Below, in pieces: positions 31,852-43,664 of a stretch of DNA of 64,000 nt (the stretch's first letter is position 1; each line of letters starts with the position of its first letter). The DNA comes from Flaccisagitta enflata (Eukaryota; Chaetognatha; Sagittoidea; Aphragmophora). The notes below the pieces were generated by a model. That model was not told the DNA's origin, did no database searches, and saw only the letters and a list, made by a program, of their open reading frames with translations. The position numbers and the translations under genes were made by a program. The DNA is taken from contig OZ231126.1 of NCBI GenBank assembly GCA_965153355.1, positions 84,196,001 through 84,260,000 on the forward strand, written 5' to 3'.

Positions 31852-33334
31852 ATTGTAGAAGTGTCATCGCTTCTTCTGCTGAATTACATAAGGTCACAAA
31901 GGTTGGGTGACATACCCATCTATCTGGTGCGCCATACCAAACCAATTTTTGCCACACCGACTACCCCTATGGGATCCAAAATAGGGGTAGAAGGGTCTAT
32001 TTTGGCCTGTCCTGAATCTGTCCCTGCAAGCAAAATGCAAGTTAGACCAATCAGAAAATGTCATTGGGGGTCATCCCATAGCTTGTAAGCAATCACTATC
32101 AATCCATTGATATGTGTAGAAAGTTTCATCTCAATGTTTCAACTGTAAAAGGAAGAAAAATAACCTAAAAGTATGATACTCTTCCCCTTCATTTTTTGGT
32201 CATTTTTTACTAAAAATGAGTTAAGTATACAGTTTTTTTATAAGCCTATCATTATTCAAATATTAAGCATTTTTTCTTTTTCCGTTGCATTAACGGCTAG
32301 TTGAAGGATCTTTCCTCCAATTTTTTAGGATTTTTTCAACTTCATTTAAGAGAAATCGAAATTTTCCTGGAGCGTTACAATTCAAAGGTGCTCCTCATTC
32401 TAGCTGTCACACTTGTGTCACACTATGATTCATACTATGTCAAGGCATAGTAACATTATTGACGGAAAATTTATTTACATGATGGGAAAGAGGGTCAAAT
32501 TCTGTATCTGTACATATAATTTAAAGTCTTAACTCCAATGCGTTTGGTGTCAGTAAAATTCCAAAGTTGGTCACTACAAAAACAAAAACTGAATTGTAAC
32601 GCTCGTCGCCCAAGGCTCGTAGTTAATTCTTTGTTTCCACACAGCGCTTCTCACACAAATACGCGATGCTCTTGCGCCTTTTTTTGGTAAAATTTCTTAA
32701 AATAAAAATTGGCATATCTCAGGAACTACTCGAGCTAGCCAACTGAAAGTTTGCTTGGTTGATACCTAGATCAAGAGTGTCCTTCGTCTAGACTCTGATG
32801 CGACCTAAAAAATGGTGAGTAGCCCAACCGGACCAACCAGCCTACCAGATAAAAAATTGAAAAAATGGCATAACTTCTAAAATAATTCTCCGATCTGGTT
32901 GAAATTTTGCATGAAGCTTCCTTTAAAGATTCCTCGTCACTGGATTAAGTTTAGAGCTTGGGTAAAAATTTTTTTGCCGACAGCCCACCCAGCCAGAAAT
33001 GGTACTTATAGAGATTTTTTTTAAAAACTCAGAAAATTCAAAAAAATTTCAGAAACATCATCAGACATGATTGCTTAAACGTTATCAATAAGAGTTTTAC
33101 TGTCATATTGATTTCTTTATTGTATTTAGCTAATTTTTCTAATAATAGAACAGCCAATAATATCTTTTTAAGCCTAATTTGCATGAAAAATAAGGTCGCA
33201 TAAGAAAATCCAAGTATGGATTCATATGTAATAATAGGTAAGCTACATGATGATGTATAGTTATTTTCAATACTCAAACATGTATAATTGATGAATTTCA
33301 CTCAGTCCACGGTCGGCTTATTGTGACACCAGTC
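31852..33334. mobile_element. 1.48 kb dispersed element, copy 2 (inverted)
   Basis: Reverse complement of 13169-14652 over its whole length, from ATTGTAGAAGTGTCATCGC to GGCTTATTGTGACACCAGTC. Small indels and many substitutions mark it as an old pair. Confidence 0.7.
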
Positions 33335-33339
33335 ATAGG

Positions 33340-33810
33340 TAATTACATCCAATCCATCATCCCTCCTTAACACAAATATCAATCTTAAGGTATCATTCAT
33401 TGCACATGTTCAATCGCGCTTCACAGATAATTTGATAAATGAGATCATGAGATAATGATTTTTATAAGATGATAAAGAATTCCTAATGCAATATGCCACT
33501 CGTGATTGTAATCAGACGTATGAATCGTTTTAAACTTTGTTTGTCAATCGTTGAATTCAATTGCGTGGTAGAGGGATATAATTTGACTGTAAAAAAAACC
33601 ATTTAATGAGTCAACTCACTGTCATGAGTTATAATTGAAAAAAATTCTCCCGCCCAATGGTTGTCTAGTGATACAATTATGAGGGCGAAACTTGGTTGTA
33701 CACTTGAAAATCTATCAGAAAAAAGTTGACTACTTTTTTTTCTTTTTCGTCAATTGATAACTTGATATTTTCCTCTAAAAGTAAAGATTTTTGTATCGAC
33801 ATACTCTTAT

Positions 33811-33891
<81 letters not shown>

Positions 33892-34560
33892 AGAATTCAA
33901 GGCCTGTACGTCCCTGGACCGGGTTGTAAACAAACGTAGACCGGTTTTATCCTTTACCGTGTCCTGAACAAAATCGCGACTTTTTTTTTAAGTTCAGGAC
34001 AAGGCGATTAACTAGCTAACTAAGCAAAACCGATCATCTCATGAAAAGCAACCACGATAAAAGTAACAAATACATGCTGCTTTGGCAAATCCCTATACCT
34101 GACAATCTATCAGTCCATTGATAGTTCATCATTAGGCAATAACATGGAGAAATAAACATTTCAATGACAAGACTTTTATTACGAATTTTAACAAATTGAC
34201 AGTAAACAATACAATGATGGCGCGAGAAATACGATGTAACTACAATATTTCGTCTGTTCAGTCTTAGTTCCTCTCCCACTTTCTGATTTGCTACAATTTG
34301 ACACACTTAACACACTTTTCAACTCAATCCTCACTGAACTGATGGACCAACGGATGGACAAAGTTTTATAGAGTTGCTTGTCCCCGACTAAAAGTGGAGA
34401 AACACTCCAAGCTATCCATAATTACTTCCTTTTTTCATTAGGACGGTAATCATTCTATCAAAACCAGTACGTGTAGCTATCAAGGGCCTCGCGTTACGTT
34501 GAATACGCTAGCATACTTTTCAACAAGCCCAATGTTTTTCACAGCAAAAGAATAAAAACA
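33340..34560. other. intron or spacer DNA; (GA)n at 33819-33888, family Y fragment at 34334-34392
   Basis: Low-GC sequence. The only structured pieces are the GA tract and a minus-strand Y end (TATAGAGTTGCTTGTCCCC). A possible exon at about 34490-34595 is discussed in the findings. Confidence 0.5.
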
Positions 34561-34599
34561 GGTGTCCCCTGGCGGAGGAAAGATCATCACGAAGCGACT

Positions 34600-34830
34600 G
34601 CGGCGCGTGTGTGTGTGTGTGTGTTTTCGTTCTGTGTATTTGCTCTGTGTGTATTCGTTCCGTGTGTATTCGTTCCGTGTGTGTTCATCCTGTGTGTGTT
34701 TGTTCTGTGTGTGTTTGTTCCGTGTGTTTGTTTTGTACGTTTTTGTTGTATGTGTTTGTCTGTTTTTGTTGTGTGACTGTAAGTAAATTATGGGGTGTGT
34801 TTATTGTATGAGTGAGTGTGTGTGTTACGT
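34600..34830. repeat. degenerate GT-rich tract
   Basis: Irregular GTGTGTTTGTTCTGTGT units, an ageing (GT)n microsatellite. Confidence 0.8.
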
Positions 34831-34969
34831 TGATTCAGCCTGAAAAAATCTGAAAATCCGTCATGCTTCAGACGCTCCATCGATTAGACATGGCAAACTG
34901 AATTGAAAATTTAAACCTTGCATTCTTAGCATGACGGAACCCTTAGGCGCGGTGAGACCTATGTTTGAG

Positions 34970-36460
34970 CTGAAGATAAGAAAGGGGCTGGGATTAGGTT
35001 ATTGAGGCTAGGATTAAATTTCTGAGGCAGGGACTAGGTTGCTACCTGGATAAGGTCTCTGAGGCTGGCATTAGGTTGCTTAAGCCGGGATTAGGTCAGT
35101 GAGGCTGGGATATGGTCAGTGAGGCTAAGATAAGTTGACTTGTTGAAAGCAGGATTAGGTTGCTGAGACTGGCATTAAGTTGCTGAGACTGGGATTAGGT
35201 TTCTAAGGCTGGCATTAAGTTATTGAGATATGGATTAGGTTGCTGAAACAGGAATTAGGTCGCAAACGCAGGTATTAGGTTGCTAAGGTCACTATTAGGA
35301 TGTTGAGGCTATAAGGTTGCTATAAGGTTGCTAGGGCTATTATTAGGTTGCTGATGCTGGTATTAGGTCGTTGATGTTAGGATAAGGTCTCTGAGGCTGG
35401 CATTATGTTGCTTAGGCCAGTATTAGGTCGCTGAGGCCATCATTAGGTCGCATAGGCTTAGATTAAGTTGCTGATGCCCCAATTACACTGCTGAGGCCCA
35501 GATCAGGTTGCTGAGGCTAAGAGTAGGTTGCTGGGACCCAGATTAGGTTGCTGAGGCTAAGAGTACTATGCGAATTAAAAAAAAAGACGCACCTTTTCAT
35601 TTGATGAAAAAACTGACTTAAAATTTTTTAAAAAAATTTATTAGAGAGAATGGTTTCGAAGATTTTCAAATTATCTTTCATTCTAGACCAATCCCAGATC
35701 TGTATCTTTAACGGTTTAGGAGCTAGAGCTCTCTAAAGTGAGACACCATTTTGATGAATTGCATCTTTTTCATAGGAACTGCAAAAACAAATTTGGCAAC
35801 ATTTTTACTCAAACTAATGCCATTTCTAAACGAAAAAAGATAGAGATACCAGATTGGCACCAAATGAAAGAGTTTTTCGAGGGCTTCAAAATGGTCTATG
35901 ATTTTAATTAGTTTTTTTGATTGTCAATGGCCCAATCAACCATTCAAAAGTGCGTCTTTTTTTTAAATTCGTATAGTAGGTTGCTGAGACCCAGATTAGG
36001 TTGCTAAGTCCCAGGTTACGTTGCTTAGGCCCACAAGACCCCTAATAAGGCCTCTCAGACCCCAAATTAGGCCACTCAGACCCCAAACTAGACCTCACAG
36101 GCCTTTCAGACCCAGAATCAGCCCACTCAGACCCAAAACTAGACCTCTCAGACTCCAAATTAGGCTTCTCAAACATATCAAGACTCTCAGACCCCAAACC
36201 AGGCCGCTCAGATCCCAAATCAGTCCACTCAAACCTAAAATCAGGCCAGTCAGACCCAAAATTAGGCCTCTGAAACCTCAAGACAAGCCTATTGACTCAA
36301 TATGACCTCTCAGACCCAAAATCAGGCTTTTCAGACCCAAAATTGAGCTTTTCCGACCCCAAATCATGCCTCTCAGACCCTACATTAGACCTTAAGACTC
36401 AAAACCCTCCCTCTCAGCCCTCAAAACCAGCTTCTCATCATCTCATTCCCAAATATACAA
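34970..36460. repeat. ~20-bp minisatellite array split by a MITE (family M-type)
   Basis: From 34980 to 35563 the unit is like GATTAGGTTGCTGAGGCTGG. After the MITE at 35566-35976 it resumes and turns into the inverse-type unit CAGACCCCAAATTAGGCC until about 36420. Open frames with RPLRPQ or SDPK repeats are artefacts. Confidence 0.8.
35566..35976. mobile_element. 411-bp MITE inside the minisatellite, TA target duplication
   Basis: The ends CTATGCGAATTAAAAAA and, inverted, CTATACGAATTTAAAAAA each continue into AGACGCAC. TA flanks both (35564-35565, 35977-35978). The interrupted minisatellite shows the exact insertion point. This is a mariner-type MITE. Confidence 0.85.
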
Positions 36461-36892
36461 GCTTAGGGGCCCCTTACAGAACATACTATGGAAAAATTGT
36501 AACAAATTTGACTGAGCAATGTTCCTAAATATCCTCTGTTTGAAATATTCACATTTTAGCAAAAATAGAGATGTGTTCCTATGGCAGCCTCCCATAATGG
36601 AAAATGAAACATCCGTCTGTTTGTTTTTAGGCAGTGGCCCCGGAGGGGACAAAGTTCTGAAGAACACAGGGAGAATCTGTCCATCCATACATATGTCCGT
36701 AAATCCGTACATCCATCCCCCCTATCTTCATTGTCTCCTTCAAGCCCTATTCTGACCAAAATTTAGCTAAATAGCCCAAATCCAAGCAACATGGCCCAAA
36801 TCTAAGCTAAATGTCCCAAATTCAAGCATAATTGCCCAAATTCAAGCAAAAAGGCCCAAATCTAGCCAGAAAACCCAAATACTAGGTCCATC

Positions 36893-37182
36893 ATTTGGAA
36901 AAAAGTCGAAGAGACGAAGTCCCTTCGGTCTTTTTGAGACCTGCAGAGAAAAACGGATTTCCCTTTGTTTTATGAAGCGTTTGGGAAAGTTGATACATTT
37001 TGGGGGCAGAATGGGACTACGCATGAAATTAATAGCTAAGAAAGAGCTAATTCTCCTCTTTCAGATGACGCCAAGCAGAATTCTGTGCGATCGATAATTT
37101 TGGAGCTATGATTTTTTAAATCTTTTTTTATTTTTTCGCATTTTTCGCATTTTTCCCAAAAACGCGGAATCGAGTTAGTTGA

Positions 37183-37187
<5 letters not shown>
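36893..37187. repeat. ~295-bp dispersed repeat, copy A
   Basis: It matches 62418-62710 in the same orientation over ~295 bases at high identity (AGTCGAAGAGACGAAGTCCC, GATGACGCCAAGCAGAATTC, GGAATCGAGTTAGTTGAAGT). In both places a (CT)n tract and then CTACGGCRATTAGCCGCC follow. Confidence 0.8.
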
Positions 37188-37382
<195 letters not shown>

Positions 37383-37715
37383 GAGCAGCATTTACGACTT
37401 TCTTCCTACGGCAATTAGCCGCCCTTCTTGGTATTGGCCCCTTAGACCTATGTTGTGGCCTCCAATATCTAGGTTCTGACCAGATTTTGCTTGAATTTGA
37501 GCCATTATGCTTGGATTTAGGCCATTTTTGGGCTTTTTGGCCGAACGGATGGACAGATGGATGGATGGATGAGCAAATTTTCCCTGTGTTTTACAGGACT
37601 TCGTCCCCTTTGGGGCCGCTGCCCTGCTCCCCTTCAACATAAATCAAACACTACTCAAGCAGGGCATGGGTACCGCTGACCATTTACTGCCTTTGGGCTG
37701 CTATTTCTTTGTGGG

Positions 37716-38310
37716 CAGCGGCCCCAAAGGGGACAAAGTCCTGTAGAATACAGGGAGAATCTGTACGTTTGTCCATCTGTACATATGCTCATCCCCCCCG
37801 CCTCATCAGGGCTTCTTCTTTGGGGCCTCTTCTGACCTAAATTCTTCCAAATAGCCTAAATCCAAGCAATATAGCCAAAATCAAAACAAAATGGCCCAAA
37901 TCCAAACATAATGGCCCAAATCCAAGCAAAATGGCCAAAATCTAAACCATAAAATCCCAATTCAGGCCTGTGGTCCATCATTTTGGCCCTTTAGACCTAT
38001 ATGGTAGCCTCCAATACCTACCAATGGCGACCAGATTTGGGCCATTTTACTTGGATTTGGCCCATTTTGCTTGAATTTGGCCCATTTTGCTTAGATTTGG
38101 CCCATTTTGCTTGGATTTGGGCCATATTGCTTGGATTTGGGCTATTTGAATGGACAGACAGAGATTCTCTCCCCCCCCCCATGTTCCACAGGACTTTGTC
38201 CCCTTCAAGGCCGCTGCCCTGCTCCCCCTCAACCTAAATCATACGCTAAGTACTCAAGCAGGGCATGGGAACCGCTCACCATTTTCTGCCTTTGGGCTGC
38301 TATTTTAAGT
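37716..38310. mobile_element. family M element, copy 6
   Basis: Left arm GGGCAGCGGCCCCAAAGGGG, right arm GGACTTTGTCCCC, tail AAGCAGGGCATGGGAACCGC. Between them are units of GCCCATTTTGCTTGGATTTG on the right and the inverse CCCAAATCCAAGCAAAATGG on the left, so the minisatellite itself is folded back. Confidence 0.7.
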
Positions 38311-38609
38311 CACTTGGTGCTATAGTTTTTTTCACCTTTATGCTTGGCTGAATCATCTCACGTCTAAATGTATTGCCCACATTCTCCAATGATCTGGTAA
38401 ACTGAGCAGAATGACACAGAATGTAATTGGAGAAGTAAAATTTTGAAAAAGGTAAAAAATGATTTCATTCATTTTTTGCATGCTCTGCGCCTAAGGGTTT
38501 AGGATTCTCACTGCAATGAGATTTGAACTTTAAAATCAATTCGCGGAGATCTATATAATGAGCTATTGATCATGGTGGTAAGATAAAAGCAACATATTCT
38601 GACTCAACG

Positions 38610-38610
<1 letters not shown>

Positions 38611-38686
<76 letters not shown>
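38611..38686. repeat. (GT)n microsatellite
   Basis: About 75 bases of GT. Confidence 0.95.
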
Positions 38687-38688
<2 letters not shown>

Positions 38689-38749
38689 TCTTTTTGTCTG
38701 TAAACGTCTCCAAGTTTTCATTGTCCGTCATGCTGTTCTTGAACCTTAC

Positions 38750-38855
38750 CAATTTTTTTCGCTCTGTCGTTTTGCGCTTCATGTGGCCTTGACCAAATTT
38801 TAAATGAAGTTCTTTACAACTTGGGTCTTCCAGAGTAGCCTTGAGATCGTGCCCC
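38750..38855 (-). CDS. putative internal exon, unrecognised gene
   Basis: Acceptor TTCTGTTTATGGATAG and good donor TTG|GTAAGG bound 106 bases. One frame encodes GHDLKATLEDPSCKELHLKF and GQGHMKRKTTERKKL. It needs two bases from the upstream exon; a donor (CC|GTGAGT) inside 39584-39645 would supply them. It leaves phase 0. It may be the 5' part of the gene ending at 27836 or of the membrane-protein gene. Confidence 0.45.
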
Positions 38856-39339
38856 CTATCCATAAACAGAACAAGGTAATACATTTCTTAGATTACTGCC
38901 GGCACGGGCATCCCTTTGGCGGATTTGTCCATCAGTCAGTCCCTAATATTTTATGATTATTTATCCATTCACAAGCACTTCGTGCTATACTCCGGGTACA
39001 CTTTTTTTTATATAAGAACATCACTTTTTGGGCAAGCTTTCAATGTTCTTAATTTTTAGGCAATTTCAATGTTTAAACCTTTTTAAATTGATTTTAGTTT
39101 AAATAGGTTTTAACCTTTTATTAGGAACATTTTTAAAGGATAGTGGAAACAGAAGAAAACACTGTAAAAATAAAAAAAACTTATAAGATTATTTCTAGTT
39201 TTTTTTATTTTCAGAGAAAAAAATCTTTTTAATACATTTAAAAAAAAAAGAAAAATGAAGCCGTTCAATATTCTTAGCATGTTTTTAAATTCTTGAGGAA
39301 TTTAAGCCTAACGTTATTATAAACTTGGTTCTTATAAAA

Positions 39340-39512
39340 ACAAGGCGGACCGGCTACCAAAGTCGCGGCCAGGCGGGGCCATAGGTGAAGACCATTTGGG
39401 CGAAGCAGTGATTCAAAGAAAAAAATCATAGTATAGTGTGACCGACACCGACTGACCAATCGACCGACCGACCGACGGACAAAGCGGGTTGTAGAGTCGC
39501 GTGCACGCGACT
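39340..39512 (-). mobile_element. family Y element, copy 9
   Basis: Ends in the perfect 18-bp palindrome AGTCGCGTGCACGCGACT (39495-39512). The interior has ACCGACCGACCGACGGACA and GGCGGGGCCATAGG. Confidence 0.8.
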
Positions 39513-39583
39513 AAAAAGTGTTCCGGTAATTTCTCCTCAGTCCATAATTACCCTACGATGCAGTATGTTTTGTAATGTCGCAC

Positions 39584-39645
39584 TCACGGCAGCCGGCAGG
39601 CAGCAGAGTCGTTCGCTTCACTATTGGTTCCGGTCATGGTCGTAC
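39584..39645 (-). CDS. tentative small exon: EHD 3' end or first exon of the next gene
   Basis: Acceptor TTTTGACACTGCAG, then 62 bases to TGA. After exon 40505-40555 it reads in frame as G, TTMTGTNSEANDSAACRLP, stop. An in-frame ATG (MTGTNSEAND) and a strong donor CC|GTGAGT just before the stop fit equally well with a start exon that splices to 38750-38855. The sequence does not resemble the usual EHD C-terminus. A similar but stop-containing sequence (TTTTGACAATGCAG) lies at about 40030, so it could be part of a repeat. Confidence 0.3.
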
Positions 39646-39720
39646 CTGCAGTGTCAAAAAGAATACTACAATACAAATTTTGATGAATTAGAAAACAGCA
39701 AAAGGGAAGAAATAAGGTCG

Positions 39721-39724
<4 letters not shown>

Positions 39725-39810
<86 letters not shown>
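39725..39810. repeat. (CT)n microsatellite
   Basis: About 86 bases of CT. Confidence 0.95.
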
Positions 39811-39812
<2 letters not shown>

Positions 39813-40053
39813 AGATAGAAAACCACTTTCACGCACGCACGGACTTAAAAACAAACACGCGCGCACACACACACACACATTCAGACTTTTACGTATTAAC
39901 AGCAGCATTTTATTTTGAAGTAATTTTTGCAAGAGGACCTCATTAGTTCGTGATTGCTATTTGGAGCAGCATTTCCCTTTCCAGTTCGCGTGGGCCAGCA
40001 TGGTCAATTGTTCTCCGGTTCGCCGTTGGTTCAGGTTTTAGCTGCATTGTCAA

Positions 40054-40165
40054 AACAAGGCGAGACACACGGCAACTTTAGTCACGGGCGGGTAGGCAGG
40101 AGCGGAAAACCCAAATTTTGCGAGAGACAGATCGTCGGACCAACCAACAGACTGACCGACCTCAT
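40054..40165 (-). mobile_element. family Y element, diverged copy
   Basis: ACAAGGCGAGACACACGGCA, AGTCACGGGCGGGTAGGCAG and ACCAACCAACAGACTGACCG. A (CT)n tract follows at 40211-40276. Confidence 0.55.
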
Positions 40166-40208
40166 AATGGCCATTGTCCCTGTCTAAAATACCATAGCGT
40201 TTAAGCCA

Positions 40209-40278
<70 letters not shown>

Positions 40279-40504
40279 AATTTTTTAAATCTCTCTTTTA
40301 TTTTTTTAAGTGTTCCCGGGCATTCAAAAAGGTGTGCGGTGGGTCCCTGATACAGCGATCATATCCGTATCAAGATTGATACATCATCTAGATACATAGA
40401 CAAATCGAGGCAGTGTCAAAAATCACCCCAATGTTTCTTATTTTCATTGCAACGAAAAAGAGCTCGTGCGGCACCAATTATTCTCCAAGTATAAATGACC
40501 TTAC

Positions 40505-40555
40505 CTGTCTCGTCTTTTTGAATTCGGTGGAAAACAGTCTTGTGATGGGACTCCC
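40505..40555 (-). CDS. EHD: EHD-family gene, tentative small exon 10
   Basis: Acceptor CACTTCAAGCTGTAG and good donor ACAG|GTAAGG bound 51 bases. After the EH-domain exon it reads in phase as GESHHKTVFHRIQKDET plus one base. Splice sites and phase are good. The residues do not match the usual EHD tail (ELPxxLPxHLVPPSKR), so the C-terminus is divergent or this exon is wrong. Confidence 0.45.
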
Positions 40556-40976
40556 CTACAGCTTGAAGTGAAAATAAAATTCATTCAGAGAAAAAAAATA
40601 AAGAAACAGGAATCGTTGACGAGTCTAGCAGGTCGAAAGCGATTAAGAGCAATTTCAACGCTTCTCCCGTTTTACGCTGTTTGGATTCATATGGAGAGAG
40701 AGAGAGAGAGAGAGGACCAGATGCTTTCTTTTCACCCAGTTACGTTAGAGGGCTTTCTTGGGACGTTATTTAGGCAGTGGGATCACAAACAAAATAAAAA
40801 CGACATTGAAAAGGCATCAATCATTCAAAAGAAAGGTTAAAAATTGTTGTGACCATGAATCATAGTCCCTACGATCATTTACTAACATAACCTCCAGTGT
40901 CTGTGTTATACAACTATGATTTGACGTCATGTGTGCCAAGTATCTTCAAACGATATATTTTGTATAGAGAACTCAC

Positions 40977-41126
40977 CCAACAGGCATTGTTCGGCGAGAT
41001 AGTGCGCGATGGCGAACTCGTCTTCGTCTAACATTCCATCTGTGTCTACATCACTTAAATTCCAGATCCGCGCCAACAAAGATCGAGGAAGTTTCGTTTT
41101 AAGCAGAGATGTCTTGGCTTGATTAC
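40977..41126 (-). CDS. EHD: EHD-family gene, EH-domain exon 9
   Basis: Acceptor ACTTCACGTAG and donor TTGG|GTGAGT. It encodes the second half of the EH domain: NQAKTSLLKTKLPRSLLARI then WNLSDVDTDGMLDEDEFAIA. The calcium-binding EF loop DVDTDGMLDEDE has all ligand positions, and the peptide-pocket tryptophan (IWNLSDVD) is kept, so binding of NPF-type partners is expected. EH domains of EHD proteins recruit endocytic-recycling factors. It begins by completing the Gly of KLTG from exon 8. Confidence 0.92.
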
Positions 41127-41304
41127 CTACGTGAAGTGTCACAAAATGCAAATGCGGTTGTAATTGAGGGTTTGTGTGTATTTGAATGGGGTGGGGGGGG
41201 GGGTGGTGGGAAGAGGGCGCGCCGCGCGGTATGATTTTTCTTATCTCAATGTCTGACAGCACTTACAAACTTCATTAGATTTTTTTTTCCGACGATTCTT
41301 TTTT

Positions 41305-41830
41305 TTTGGGGGGGGGGGGCAGCGGTCCCGAAGGGGACGAAGTCCTGTAAAACACAGGGGGACTTTCATTTGTCCTCCATCTGACCATCCGGTTATTCTC
41401 CCCCCCCCCCTTAAACCATTCACCCCTGAAGTCGGTCATCTGAGACCTTAAATCTACTCTCTCAGGACTGAAATCTGCCCTATTAAACCTAAAATCTACC
41501 CGTACATACCTAAATTTACTTCTACCAGGCCTCAAATCAACTCCGTCAGGCATCAATTAAGCCATCAGGCCTTGAATCCGCCTTCTCTAAACTCAAGTAT
41601 GCCCTCTCAATCCTCAAATCCACCATTTCAGGCCACCAATCTACCCTCACAGACTTCAAATTAGCCATCTCAGGACACACTGACAGATGGAAGGACGAAC
41701 GGAAGTCCCCCTATGTGCTAAATAACCTCGCCCCCTTTGGGACTGCTGCCCTGCTTCCCCTCAATTCGCCTCACAGTCATCCAAAGCAGGGCAACGGGTA
41801 TCGCTGACCACGTATCGCCCTGGGGCGACC
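41305..41830. mobile_element. family M element, copy 7
   Basis: Left arm GGGCAGCGGTCCCGAAGGGG, right arm GCTAAATAACCTCGCCCCCT, tail AGCAGGGCAACGGGTATCGC. Between them is a degenerate ~20 bp repeat of the CTCAAATCYRCC type. Confidence 0.65.
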
Positions 41831-42157
41831 TGTTTATCTTTATTTGTTCACTTCCTCAGCTCTGCGTGCCTTCCCATCTCAGGTACCAACTTGGCTCTAA
41901 TGGAGTTAATGGGGTTATACCGCTTTGGCTCTTCCTTTTTTAACCAAAGGTCAAAGGATCAAAACGCTCAGCTTTGCTGCGTTTCTTTACTTCTTCTTCA
42001 AAGTCTATACCAAGTTTTTTCTTTCCTTATTCTTGGACAGAATGTCCTCTTATCCATCACGAAACAGATGGCAAAAAGTGGCAGGGTCTTAGACGTGCTT
42101 GTCTGTGTGGACAAATAACGGCGTCAGACCATGAGTGCACGAGAGAGAGAATGAAAG

Positions 42158-42390
<233 letters not shown>

Positions 42391-42539
42391 ACAAACACAG
42401 TGAGAGACAGAGAGACAAATGCAGACAGACTGATCGACAGACAAAAAGTCAGACAGCCAGATAAAAGAAGCACAGAGATATACCGACCGAAAGAGTAAGA
42501 TAAACAAAGACAAACGATCTACGCGTACGTTGCTGTTAC

Positions 42540-42707
42540 CGGTGAGCTTCCCGTGCGCTGATGCGAGCTTTTGGAATTCCTTTGCCCTCTTGTTTTTGGT
42601 TTCGAGCGGCGGCCATTTTTCTTCGAAGATGGTGACGTCTAACGCCCTCTCAGGCCGCGTGCCGAAAGGCGTCAAGTCCATTTCGTCGAGGTGGTCGAAA
42701 ACACCAC
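42540..42707 (-). CDS. EHD: EHD-family gene, linker and EH-domain start, exon 8
   Basis: Acceptor CACGCGCATGTAG and donor CACCG|GTAACA. It encodes GVFDHLDEMDLTPFGTRPER, ALDVTIFEEKWPPLETKNKR and AKEFQKLASAHGKLTG. The last segment is the first helix of the EH domain (compare YDEIFYTLSPVNGKITG in human EHD1). The linker is shorter and more charged than in vertebrates, and their conserved GPFG motif reads TPFG here. Confidence 0.9.
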
Positions 42708-42709
42708 CT

Positions 42710-43500
42710 ACATGCGCGTGAATGGAAACAAACAAACACAAACAAACATAAGACCACGAATGAAAGGAGGAAAGTTATTTACGAACGGATCTGTTTGGAT
42801 TGTGAGCGTGAGGGTTGGAAGAATAAAATGGGGTGACGGTTAGGATCTCCCTCGGTGAGTCGGTAGAGATATCAAAATTGACTTAGCCTTTTTTAGTTTT
42901 TTTTTACATGCATCTTTGATCAAAGAAAATATTGACAAATCGGAAGAAAAAATTGACGTAAAACATAAGTGAAGAGAACGCTCAGACTTGATGGTTCCTC
43001 AGTGAGAGCGGTAACAAAAAAAGCCAGCAGCGCTGTACCAGAAGCAGTGAACAAATGGCTGAAAAAAAAAATACACAACGATGAGTAAATAACGCCACCT
43101 TGCGCTCAATATACGTAGTGTCAGAGCCGTTTCTGCCCGTGTATGGTAACATTTTATTCATTAGTTAATGTGTCTGAAAAACGGTTTTGTCGAAACCGGT
43201 GAAATTTAGTGGAGTGCCGAATGGACATTGGACATAGACTAGACTAAAATATTCATTTTTTGTAAATTTAATGCTGATGTTGATGAAATTGTTTCAGGTG
43301 AATCATTTTGGAACCGCATGAATTAATGCTAGATCTACAATGAACAAAAAACGATTAAAAGCGCAGACATGATTTGAAATACTTGCCCGTTGACCAAATT
43401 GAGGAAAGTTCTTTTGGGTAGATGTCATATTTGTTTGAGCGTTAGTCATATTTTCTATCGGATTTGCCTGGCACCATTAACTCCGGACCATAGGAAACTC
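42710..43500. other. EHD intron sequence, nothing notable
   Basis: AT-rich DNA without a second gene or a recognisable repeat. Confidence 0.5.
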
Positions 43501-43578
43501 GTCAGAACATTTTTCTTGAATCCCTGACATGTCTGACTTTCTTTCTCTCTATATAATTTTCGATTTGTCGTTCTTTCT

Positions 43579-43588
43579 TCCTTTCTGC

Positions 43589-43655
<67 letters not shown>

Positions 43656-43660
43656 TTTCC
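43579..43660. repeat. (CTTT)n microsatellite
   Basis: About 75 bases of CTTT abutting the left arm of family M copy 8. Confidence 0.9.
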
Positions 43661-43664
43661 TTTT

